Shown in pieces: positions 1 to 7,200 of a stretch of 8,522 bases of DNA (its first letter is position 1; each line of letters opens with the position of its first letter). Origin of the DNA: Flavobacterium sp. (GTDB taxonomy: Bacteria; Bacteroidota; Bacteroidia; Flavobacteriales; Flavobacteriaceae); contig NZ_JAGKWP010000098.1 in assembly GCF_021151785.1 (NCBI RefSeq), forward strand, positions 1 through 8,522, given 5' to 3'. Below the pieces are notes generated by a model. That model had not been told where the DNA came from, ran no database searches, and saw only the letters and a list, made by a program, of their open reading frames with translations. A program made the translations under genes and the position numbers.

Positions 1-12
1 ACATTATGTAAT

Positions 13-59
13 ACCCATTGTTTCTTTTAAAATTCATTAAAAGCACTTTGGGTTTTTTT
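13..59 (+). terminator. Terminator-like or attenuator hairpin ahead of fabF
   Basis: A compound inverted repeat lies upstream of fabF. The outer arms are ACCCA (13-17) and TGGGT (49-53). The inner arms are CTTTTAA (24-30) and TTAAAAG (37-43), around a 6-base loop. The structure runs straight into seven Ts (53-59). This is the form of an intrinsic terminator, although the inner stem is AT-rich and the arms are interrupted by small internal loops. In Bacteroidota acpP commonly precedes fabF, so I infer that this is a full or partial terminator after acpP, which would allow more acpP than fabF mRNA. The acpP gene is outside the window, so this is not shown. No convincing -7 promoter element (TAnnTTTG) is visible between the hairpin and the fabF start. 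Confidence 0.4.
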
Positions 60-80
60 ATATAACTTAAACCAAAACAT

Positions 81-1334
81 ATGCAATTAAGACGTGTAGT
101 AGTAACAGGACTTGGAGCGCTAACTCCTATCGGGAATAACTTAGAGGAGTATTGGCAAGGTTTGATTAGTGGAAAAAGCGGTGCGGCTCCTATCACCTAT
201 TATGACACAGAAAAACATAAAACTAAATTTGCTTGCGAAGTTAAAAACTTCAATGTTGAAGATTTTATCGACAAAAAAGAAGCCAGAAGAATGGATAAAT
301 TTGCTCAATATGCAATTGTAGCAAGTGATGAAGCCATTAAAGATGCTGGTTTAGTTTTAGAACAATTAAACAAATATAAAGTTGGTGTTATTTGGGGTGC
401 TGGTATTGGTGGATTAGAAACCTTCCAAGAAGAAGTACTTAATTACGCCAAAGGAGACGGGACACCTCGTTTCAATCCTTTTTTCATCCCTAAAATGATT
501 GCAGATATTGCTCCCGGACATATTTCAATGAGGAATGGATTTATGGGACCAAACTACACAACTGTTTCTGCGTGTGCTTCTTCAGCTAACGCTTTGGTGG
601 ATGCTTTTAACTATATCCGTTTAGGCATGTGTGATGTTATTGTATCTGGTGGGTCTGAAGCTGCTGTTACTATCGCAGGAATGGGTGGTTTCAACTCCAT
701 GCAAGCCTTATCAACTAGAAACGAATCTCCAGAAACTGCTTCAAGACCTTTTGATGCTACTCGTGATGGATTTGTACTTGGTGAGGGTGCTGGCGCTTTA
801 GTGTTAGAGGAATACGAACACGCAAAAGCTCGTGGTGCAAAAATATATTGTGAAGTTGGTGGCGGAGGATTATCTTCAGATGCTTACCACTTAACAGCTC
901 CACACCCTGATGGAATTGGGGTAATTGCAGTGATGCAGAACTGTTTAAATGATGCAGGACTAAAACCTGAGGATATTGACCATATCAATACACATGGAAC
1001 TTCAACTCCTCTTGGAGATGTAGCAGAATTAAAAGCAATTAGTGCCGTATTTGGTGAACACGCAAAAAACATCAATATCAACTCTACTAAATCAATGACA
1101 GGACACTTGTTAGGTGCTGCTGGAGCTATTGAAGCCATTGCTTCAATACTTGCTATCAAAAACGGCATTATTCCTCCAACAATCAATCACACTGTAGTAG
1201 ATGAAAACATTGACCCATCATTAAATTTAACTTTAAACCAAGCTCAAAAAAGAGAAATTAAAGTTGCCATGAGTAATACTTTTGGTTTTGGTGGACATAA
1301 TGCTTGTGTGTTATTCAAAAAATTAGAAGAATAA
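81..1334 (+). CDS. fabF: Beta-ketoacyl-ACP synthase II (FabF)
   Basis: This is the cytosolic condensing enzyme of type II fatty acid synthesis. It joins malonyl-ACP to a growing acyl-ACP and releases CO2. The 417 residues form a complete thiolase-fold KAS protein, close to the 412 residues of E. coli FabF. The nucleophile C165 sits in VSACASSANA. The decarboxylation residues are H305 (NTHGTSTPLGD), K337 (STKSMTGH) and H342. The gating loop GFGGHN is at 402-407, and RPFDATRDGFVLGEGAG at 222-238 is typical of the family. Spacing of these residues matches E. coli C163, H303, K335 and H340. The ATG at 81 is chosen because the conserved N-terminus (RRVVVTGLGALTPIG) begins within four residues. There is no clear Shine-Dalgarno sequence, only A-rich leader, as is usual in Bacteroidota. 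The gene ends 3 bp before rnc, so the two are probably co-transcribed. FabB is less likely given the length and overall motif pattern; FabH is excluded because it has a Cys-His-Asn triad. Confidence 0.98.
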   Translation: MQLRRVVVTGLGALTPIGNNLEEYWQGLISGKSGAAPITYYDTEKHKTKFACEVKNFNVEDFIDKKEARRMDKFAQYAIVASDEAIKDAGLVLEQLNKYKVGVIWGAGIGGLETFQEEVLNYAKGDGTPRFNPFFIPKMIADIAPGHISMRNGFMGPNYTTVSACASSANALVDAFNYIRLGMCDVIVSGGSEAAVTIAGMGGFNSMQALSTRNESPETASRPFDATRDGFVLGEGAGALVLEEYEHAKARGAKIYCEVGGGGLSSDAYHLTAPHPDGIGVIAVMQNCLNDAGLKPEDIDHINTHGTSTPLGDVAELKAISAVFGEHAKNININSTKSMTGHLLGAAGAIEAIASILAIKNGIIPPTINHTVVDENIDPSLNLTLNQAQKREIKVAMSNTFGFGGHNACVLFKKLEE

Positions 1335-1337
1335 TAG

Positions 1338-2090
1338 ATGCGTCGCATTTTAAAGAAAATATTAAAAAAATCCCCCTCTTCAGAACAAGATGGGGTTTTT
1401 TTTCAAAAATTAACTACTATCCTTGGTTTCCAGCCTACTACGCTTAGATATTATGAAAAGGCTTTTACTCATCGATCTGCTAACAAATTAGATGAAAAAG
1501 GAAATCAAATCAACTATGAACGATTAGAATTTTTAGGAGATGCTATGCTTGGTAGCGTAATAGCCTCTCATTTATACAATGAAGTCCCTTCGGGCGATGA
1601 GGGTTACTTGACCAAAATGCGCTCTAAAATTGTAAGTAGAGAACATTTAAATGAATTGGGACGCGATTTTAATTTAATTCAATTTGTTGAGAGTAAAGTA
1701 AATCCCCAACATTTTGGTGAAAATATTCACGGAAATATTTTTGAAGCTTTCATCGGAGCTATATATCTTGACCGAGGCTATACTTATTGTGAAAAATTTA
1801 TTCAAAATAAAATCATCAAACCTTATGTTGACATAGCTAAACTAGAAGGCAAAGTAATTAGTTATAAGAGTTTGATTATCGAATGGTGCCAGAAAGAAAA
1901 GAAAAGTTTTAAATTTGACATCTATGAAGATAATGGGAAAGAAGGTGCAAAATTTTTTGGCGTTAAACTTTATATTGACGAACAAATTGTAAGCAAAGCC
2001 CGTGCTACTTCGAAGAAAAAAGCGGAAGAAACAGCTGCCAAAAGAGCTTTTTTTGTTTTTCAAGAAAAAATATCTAGAAAAAACAATTAA
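1338..2090 (+). CDS. rnc: Ribonuclease III
   Basis: RNase III cuts double-stranded RNA as a Mg-dependent homodimer, maturing rRNA and some mRNAs. The protein has 250 residues (E. coli has 226), with a basic N-terminal extension (about 1-25) before the catalytic domain (about 26-155). The signature YERLEFLGDAML is at 60-71, supplying E61, E64 and D68 (E. coli E38, E41, D45). E136 in FEAFIGAIYLDRG matches E. coli E117. The position matching E. coli D114 is N133 rather than Asp. A C-terminal double-stranded RNA-binding domain covers about 173-243, with SKKKAEETAAKRA at 225-237; the usual Gly-x-Gly before it is Ala-Arg-Ala here. The ATG at 1338 is the only ATG before the catalytic domain, and Bacteroidota RNase III proteins carry similar basic leaders. 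It starts 3 bp after the fabF stop, so it is likely in the same transcript. A terminator-like hairpin lies inside codons 9-22 and may limit expression. Confidence 0.97.
   Translation: MRRILKKILKKSPSSEQDGVFFQKLTTILGFQPTTLRYYEKAFTHRSANKLDEKGNQINYERLEFLGDAMLGSVIASHLYNEVPSGDEGYLTKMRSKIVSREHLNELGRDFNLIQFVESKVNPQHFGENIHGNIFEAFIGAIYLDRGYTYCEKFIQNKIIKPYVDIAKLEGKVISYKSLIIEWCQKEKKSFKFDIYEDNGKEGAKFFGVKLYIDEQIVSKARATSKKKAEETAAKRAFFVFQEKISRKNN
1364..1403 (+). promoter_or_regulatory. Terminator-like hairpin inside the 5' end of rnc
   Basis: Arms at 1372-1380 (CCCCCTCTT) and 1387-1395 (AAGATGGGG) pair at eight of nine positions, with a single C-T mismatch, around the six-base loop CAGAAC. The four G-C pairs at the base are followed directly by eight Ts (1396-1403). 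An A-tract at 1364-1370 could extend the stem by pairing with the Ts. This is the classic shape of an intrinsic terminator, yet it lies about 34 bases into the rnc reading frame, over codons that encode a poorly conserved leader. I infer an attenuator between fabF and rnc, or an RNA structure that RNase III itself could cut. Neither role is proved by sequence alone. Confidence 0.5.
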
Positions 2091-2100
2091 TCTTTTTATC

Positions 2101-2118
2101 AACTAAAACGTTTTAGTT
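2101..2118. promoter_or_regulatory. Perfect 18-bp palindrome between rnc and the IPExxxVDY gene
   Basis: AACTAAAACGTTTTAGTT is exactly self-complementary, with the dyad centre on a CG step. It starts 11 bp after the rnc stop and ends 79 bp before the next start codon. Palindromes centred on CG and flanked by A and T runs are typical of LacI-family operators, so an operator serving the IPExxxVDY-pyk pair is plausible. The alternative is a weak terminator for fabF-rnc: a 7-bp stem with the loop ACGT, followed by TCATTTTT. The stem is AT-rich and the T run is offset, which makes it a poor terminator. The palindrome itself is certain; the role is inferred. Confidence 0.5.
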
Positions 2119-2172
2119 TCATTTTTAACGATTTGATATATTAATTTTATGGTTTTTAACCGTTATAAATCC

Positions 2173-2180
2173 TATCTTTA
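2173..2180 (+). promoter_or_regulatory. Weak -7 promoter element ahead of the IPExxxVDY-pyk pair
   Basis: TATCTTTA matches seven of eight letters of the Bacteroidota -7 consensus TAnnTTTG and lies 17 bp before the ATG at 2198. No TTG or TTTG is present at the expected -33 distance; only a T run (2153-2157) is near. A transcript from here would have a leader of roughly ten bases. A promoter somewhere in this 107-bp gap is reasonable because the two gene pairs are separated here, but this exact site is weakly supported. Confidence 0.3.
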
Positions 2181-2197
2181 CGAATAATTAAAATCGA

Positions 2198-2668
2198 ATG
2201 GCTCATCTAAAATTAACAATCGATGATTTTTACTCAAATGATTTTGAGTTAATTGCCATTCATACAACAATTGAAGATTACAAATTAGCTTATCTTATTA
2301 ATCGAAGTTTAGAGTTATCACTCAGTAAAAATCAAAAGGACATTTGCATCCAATCTAATAATGAAACTGGATTTTTTCCTTGGTTTTATTTTGATGATGA
2401 TAAACATGATTTAATTTGGAATTTAGTTGCAAACAAAACAGTTGTTACTAAATCAAATGCATCTATTGGCTTATTTGATGAAGATCAAGTTACGTTTCAT
2501 CTTATACCCGAACTAAAAAAAGCTGATTATTTATTAAAGATTGAAAATTTGGACGATCATTTTAACACTCAACTTGTTGTAAATAAAATAATTGAAATTA
2601 ATCAAGTATCAACCTGCTACATTGCTGATGTTGATGCTATAAAATCGATAAACAATTTAATTTTTTAA
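2198..2668 (+). CDS. IPExxxVDY family protein of unknown function
   Basis: This 156-residue protein belongs to the Bacteroidota family named for its IPExxxVDY motif, found here as IPELKKADY at 103-111, with Ala in place of Val. The function of the family is not known to me. There is no signal peptide and no membrane segment, so it is probably cytosolic. It opens with LTIDDFYSNDFELIAIHT, continues with a likely helix (EDYKLAYLINRSLEL, 26-40), and has an aromatic-acidic patch GFFPWFYFDDD at 58-68. The composition is acidic with many Asn, Asp and Ile residues. The start at 2198 gives the family's short N-terminus. It ends 2 bp before pyk, so the two are almost certainly co-transcribed and perhaps translationally coupled. 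I recall the order rnc, this family, pyk as recurring in flavobacteria, which suggests a link to central metabolism or simply a shared housekeeping transcript. Confidence 0.9.
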   Translation: MAHLKLTIDDFYSNDFELIAIHTTIEDYKLAYLINRSLELSLSKNQKDICIQSNNETGFFPWFYFDDDKHDLIWNLVANKTVVTKSNASIGLFDEDQVTFHLIPELKKADYLLKIENLDDHFNTQLVVNKIIEINQVSTCYIADVDAIKSINNLIF

Positions 2669-2670
2669 AT

Positions 2671-4101
2671 ATGCATACCTCTAAAAAAACAAAAATTGTT
2701 GCCACATTAGGACCAGCATGTAGTACAAAAGAAATAATGAAAAATATGATTGATGCAGGAGTAAACGTATTCAGAATCAATTTTTCACATGCTGATTACA
2801 CAGATGTTAAAGAGAAAATAGATATAATTAGAGAACTTAATAAAGAGTTTGGATACACCACTTCTATATTAGCAGATTTACAAGGACCTAAGTTACGTGT
2901 AGGTGTAATGAAAGAAGATGTAATTGTCTCAAAAGGAGACATAATTACCTTTACAACCGCAGAAGACATCCTTGGAACAGCTAAAAAAGTGTATATGAAC
3001 TACAAAGCATTCCCTTCAGATGTTAATCCGGGTGAAAGAATCTTATTAGATGATGGAAAATTAATTTTTGAAGTTATCGAAACCGATAAAAAAACAGAAG
3101 TTAAAGCAAAAGTTGTTCAGGGCGGGCCTTTAAAATCTAAAAAAGGAGTTAACCTACCAAACACTAAAGTTTCTTTACCTGCTTTAACACAAAAAGACAT
3201 CAAGGATGCCGTATTTGCTATTGAAAATGAAGTCGATTGGATGGCACTTTCTTTCGTAAGAACACCTGATGATTTGCAAGATTTAAAAGATTTAATCGCG
3301 CAGCATTCAGATCATAAAATCCCTATTATTGCAAAAATTGAAAAACCTGAAGCTGTAGAAAATATTGACAGAATAGTTATTAATTGCGACGGTTTAATGG
3401 TAGCTCGAGGAGATTTGGGTGTTGAAGTTCCTGCACAAGAAGTACCGCTAATACAAAAAAAATTAATTTTGAAAGCTAAAACAGCTCGTATTCCTGTAAT
3501 TGTAGCTACTCAAATGATGGAGACCATGATTACAAGTCTAACTCCCACAAGAGCTGAAGTTAATGATGTGGCAAACTCAGTAATGGATGGAGCTGACGCA
3601 GTGATGTTATCTGGGGAAACTTCTGTGGGTAACTATCCTGTTCAAGTTATTGAAACTATGACAAATATTATTGAAAGTGTAGAAGACTCATCGTTGATTC
3701 AAGTTCCTCATGTGGCTCCAAACATCAAAAATTCTCGTTTTATAACTAAATCTGTTTGTTTCCATGCTGCTTTAATGGCTGATGATATTAATGCAAAAGC
3801 AATTACCACTTTAACAAATAGTGGATATACCGCTTTCCAAATTTCAGCTTGGCGACCAAAATCACATATTTTAGTATTCACTTCAAATAAACGGATTCTT
3901 ACACAATTAAATCTTTTATGGGGAGTGCGCGCTTTCTATTATGATAAATTCGTTAGTACAGATGATACTATTGAAGATATTAATGCTATTTGTCAAGAAC
4001 GTAAATATGTTAAAAAAGGAGATATGGTGATAAATCTAGCGGCTATGCCAATTGCAAATAAAGGAATGGTCAACACTTTACGAGTATCAGAAGTCGAATA
4101 A
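2671..4101 (+). CDS. pyk: Pyruvate kinase
   Basis: Pyruvate kinase transfers phosphate from phosphoenolpyruvate to ADP, giving pyruvate and ATP in the last step of glycolysis, in the cytosol. The 476 residues are a normal full length. The TIM-barrel A domain begins with KTKIVATLGPA, and the phosphate-binding residues R35, N37 and S39 lie in FRINFSH. The B domain spans about 71-168. Catalytic K222 and metal ligands E224 (AKIEKPEA) and D248 (ARGDLGVEVP) are present, as are T280 (VATQMMETM) and MDGADAVMLSGET (305-317). The C domain runs from about 350 to the end, with no extra C-terminal domain. The segment D69-LQGPKLRV has Lys at 74 where potassium-dependent enzymes have Glu, so the enzyme is predicted not to need K+. 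The ATG at 2671 is 2 bp after the preceding stop. Hairpins and a strong terminator follow the gene. Confidence 0.98.
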   Translation: MHTSKKTKIVATLGPACSTKEIMKNMIDAGVNVFRINFSHADYTDVKEKIDIIRELNKEFGYTTSILADLQGPKLRVGVMKEDVIVSKGDIITFTTAEDILGTAKKVYMNYKAFPSDVNPGERILLDDGKLIFEVIETDKKTEVKAKVVQGGPLKSKKGVNLPNTKVSLPALTQKDIKDAVFAIENEVDWMALSFVRTPDDLQDLKDLIAQHSDHKIPIIAKIEKPEAVENIDRIVINCDGLMVARGDLGVEVPAQEVPLIQKKLILKAKTARIPVIVATQMMETMITSLTPTRAEVNDVANSVMDGADAVMLSGETSVGNYPVQVIETMTNIIESVEDSSLIQVPHVAPNIKNSRFITKSVCFHAALMADDINAKAITTLTNSGYTAFQISAWRPKSHILVFTSNKRILTQLNLLWGVRAFYYDKFVSTDDTIEDINAICQERKYVKKGDMVINLAAMPIANKGMVNTLRVSEVE

Positions 4102-4105
4102 TACT

Positions 4106-4130
4106 AAAAGAAATTTTAAAAGTTTCTTTT
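4106..4130 (+). terminator. AT-rich hairpin just after pyk
   Basis: AAAAGAAA (4106-4113) and TTTCTTTT (4123-4130) pair perfectly over 8 bp around a nine-base loop, starting 5 bp after the pyk stop. The right arm is itself T-rich and continues into TAATATAT. It could act as a first weak terminator or as a 3' end protected from exonucleases. It has only one G-C pair, so its strength is doubtful. Confidence 0.35.
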
Positions 4131-4136
4131 TAATAT

Positions 4137-4159
4137 ATGGAATAGAAAATTCTTTCCAT
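4137..4159 (+). other. Hairpin in the pyk 3' region
   Basis: ATGGAA (4137-4142) pairs with TTCCAT (4154-4159). AGA (4144-4146) then pairs with TCT (4151-4153) around the loop AAAT, leaving one bulged T at 4143, for a total of 9 bp. No T-tract follows, so it is not a standard terminator. It may stabilise the end of the pyk message, or it may be chance in AT-rich DNA. Confidence 0.25.
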
Positions 4160-4196
4160 TGATCAATACCCCATCCAACTAATTATCAACTTATAA

Positions 4197-4233
4197 GATA
4201 AAAAAAGGAAGCTTTCATCTTCCTTTTTTTATC
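4197..4233. terminator. Bidirectional intrinsic terminator between pyk and the convergent gene
   Basis: GATAAAAAAAGGAAG (4197-4211) and CTTCCTTTTTTTATC (4219-4233) form a perfect 15-bp stem around the seven-base loop CTTTCAT. On either strand the GGAAG/CTTCC core is followed by seven Ts, so it can end transcription in both directions. It serves pyk from the left and the large secreted-protein gene from the right. It overlaps the last Arg codon and the TAA stop (4229-4231 on the plus strand) of the minus-strand gene, so the two convergent transcripts share one compact terminator. Confidence 0.9.
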
Positions 4234-7200
4234 TTTTTAATGAAAAATGAGACTTAAAAATAGATTTTTCGCCTCTTGGTGTGGTGTATTCAATAGTAAA
4301 CCAATAATCAGTTGAAGGTAAATCTTTACCATTAAGTTTACCATCCCATCCTATAGATGCTGGTGACATTTGTTTAATTAACTTCCCGTAACGATCAAAA
4401 ATATTAATTACAGCTCCTGGTTGATGTTTAAAATCCGTAATATTCCAATAATCATTATATCCATCTCCATTTGGTGTAAAATAATTCGGATAATTAATGA
4501 TATGAATTGGTCCAACAAAAGATGGTGAACATCCTGCCAAAATATCATAAATATGAACATTATAAATACCCGTTTCTAAATTTGTAAAAAGATTACTCGT
4601 TTGAATTTCACCAAAAGTTCCATCTGGATACTCCAATTGATAAACATATTGACCAAATCCGCCATTTATAACAACAGAAATAAAAGTATTCCATTCAAAA
4701 GCATTACTTACCTCATATCCAGCTGATGCAGGACCCGAAGCAAAAACCGTAACAGTCGTGTCTCTATAATTACAATCGGCGCCAATGTCTGGTGTTAGTT
4801 TAATAAATTTTACGTCATAAGTACCTGCTTGAGAAGCTATATAATTTGGTCCCGTTCCCATTAACACGCCATTTAAATACCAATTTACTGTATAAATAGC
4901 TGGATTTAATCCTGTTGAAATCGTATAAGTTCTCAAAGTATTATTTGTCACAGGATCAACACAAATAAATCCGTCTTGTAAAACTATATTTAATAAAGGG
5001 TAAACTGTAAAAGTAAAGGAAATTTCATCGTTACAATTTGTGTTATTTGTAGCTGAAGCATATACATAATATGTATACGTTTCTGGGCTTCCAGTGGTAT
5101 TAACAATATTAAAATTGGTAATTGGGCCAACACCACCAGGTTGTGAAAAATAACCAATATTGTAAGGCACCGTTGGTAAAGTGGGTAAAGCATAAGTGCC
5201 ACACTCTTCATTATCAAAAACTAATCCTAAAGCACTTAAATCAGGCGTTTTAGAAACGATAATATCAAAACTATCTCTAGCAGTACAGGTAATCCTATCT
5301 CCATTTTTAGCAACTACCCATATTTTTGTCACTGTATTTGGAGTATTAAAAATAGTTCCATTTGGAACAGGAATAGTTCCAGCTTGGTCATAAAAATAGC
5401 CAATAGAATAATTGTCTGGAGAAGGAGCTATATGTGTTAATGGTGGTAGAACATAATTTTCAAATTCACAAACGTTTATATCTGAATAATTAGGCAGATT
5501 TATACCTACGTAATTCACAGTAAAAGGTAAATCCCTCTTACATAATGTAACTGGATTAATATTATAAATATAAAAAGTGTTCGTATTATTGAAAACTTGG
5601 GAAGAATTAACTAAAGTTCCTCCTCCACTTGGACCTCCTGGAGCTGTATATATTTGTCCGTGTACTGGTGTTGGTATCGAATAAGGATTACATTCAAACC
5701 GATCTAAGACACCATCTGTTGGCGGAAATGGATTAATATTTATAGTAAATGCCTGCTCGGTAGAACATCCATTAATATCTGGACCATAAAACATATAATA
5801 AGTTCCTGGGCTTAAGTTTGTCCCTGTTAAATCTATTAATTGACCAGGAATCAACTGGGTTTGACCCGGAACACTTGGGCCTCCAGATAATTTATAATAA
5901 ACTCCTCCATTTGAAAGTAATGGTAATGAAAACTCTCCGCAATATGTACCGCTCGGATTAGGATCCATTACTGGCATAGGATAGATAGTTATATTAAAAT
6001 TCAAATTGTTTGTACAATTAGGCAGCGTTGTTGTATTAGCAAAATAGTAAACTACTTGGGAAGTAGTAATTGGAATAGCAGGATCAATTGATGACCCACC
6101 ACCAAAAGGTGCTGAAAAATATCCTCCAAAAGAAATAGCTGGTAATGTATATGAACCGCAACGGCTAATAGCTGTAAACTGTGAAGTATCAACCAAACTT
6201 ACAACAAAAGGATCATTAGCTGTACAAGCCCTAGGTTGTCCCTGACTTGTGATATGGGGTGCCAAATTAAATACGTAATATGTACCAGGAAAATTAGGTC
6301 CATTCACACTAATTATATCTCCAGGATTCAATGTTAAACCAGATCCGTCTGCCATTGTATTATAAGAACCATGAATAAGCGGTGGTAAAACAAAAGAATC
6401 ACAGGTAACTACATCTGAAATTTGATCAACTAATGGAACAGGATGAATATAAATAGTGAACAATTGATCTCTACAAAAAACACCGTTTACCTCAGCATAA
6501 TAATAGATATTTTGAGTTATAGAAGTTGATCCTGTATTTGTAAAAACTGTGCCTGAAGGTATTAATGTGCCTGATCCACTTGGGCCTCCAGGAGCCGTAT
6601 AAAAAGCACCAACATTTTTTGGAGGTATTGGAACAACAAAACTTCCACAATTATCTCGCTTAGGTACAAATTCATCAATCATCGTTATGAAAAATGAAGA
6701 CTGATTTGTACAACCATTAGCATCTGGACCAACAAAAACATAATAAGTACCTTGTGAATCAATTATATCGCCTGGATTATATTGTGTTCCTGTACCATTT
6801 GGCCCAGAAAAAACTGTACCATTTGTTAAAATTGGAACAACAAAATCAGAACACTCTGTAGGATCTGGAATATCATCAACAATTGGTAACGGATTCACTG
6901 TAATGGTAACAGAAGTAGTATCAAAACATGATGAATTTGAGTTATCTTGAATTCTAATATGAACGGTAATTGTAGTTGCTCCGCTTGGGATAGTAACATT
7001 AGTAATTGGATTTGATCCTGAATTAGCTTCTGCAGAAGAAAGATGATAACTTACTGTATAACTTGAGGCAGATAAACCATTTAATACCTGAGGATCTAAT
7101 GCATTCAACCCAAAAGAAGTGTCCGATCCTCCTGCTGATTGACACAATAAAACAGGTTGTGGTTGTGTGGCAATTACAGGATTATTTACAATTAAATTAA

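Noticed and set aside
884..1186. A 100-codon open frame on the minus strand inside fabF
   Set aside because: It is antisense to a strongly conserved enzyme that keeps all its motifs, and its translation shows no recognisable domain. Open antisense frames of this size are expected by chance.
1338..1403. The idea that rnc starts downstream of the internal hairpin, which would make the hairpin a normal fabF terminator
   Set aside because: There is no ATG between the hairpin and the catalytic signature, and Bacteroidota RNase III proteins have a comparable basic N-terminal leader, so the ATG at 1338 is kept.
1842..2102. An 86-codon minus-strand frame over the 3' part of rnc
   Set aside because: It mirrors the RNA-binding domain of rnc; its Phe- and Lys-rich product is what antisense to Lys- and Glu-rich coding gives.
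2151..2161. Small inverted repeat GGTT-TTT-AACC upstream of the IPExxxVDY gene
   Set aside because: A 4-bp stem with a 3-base loop is too weak to claim as a structure or binding site.
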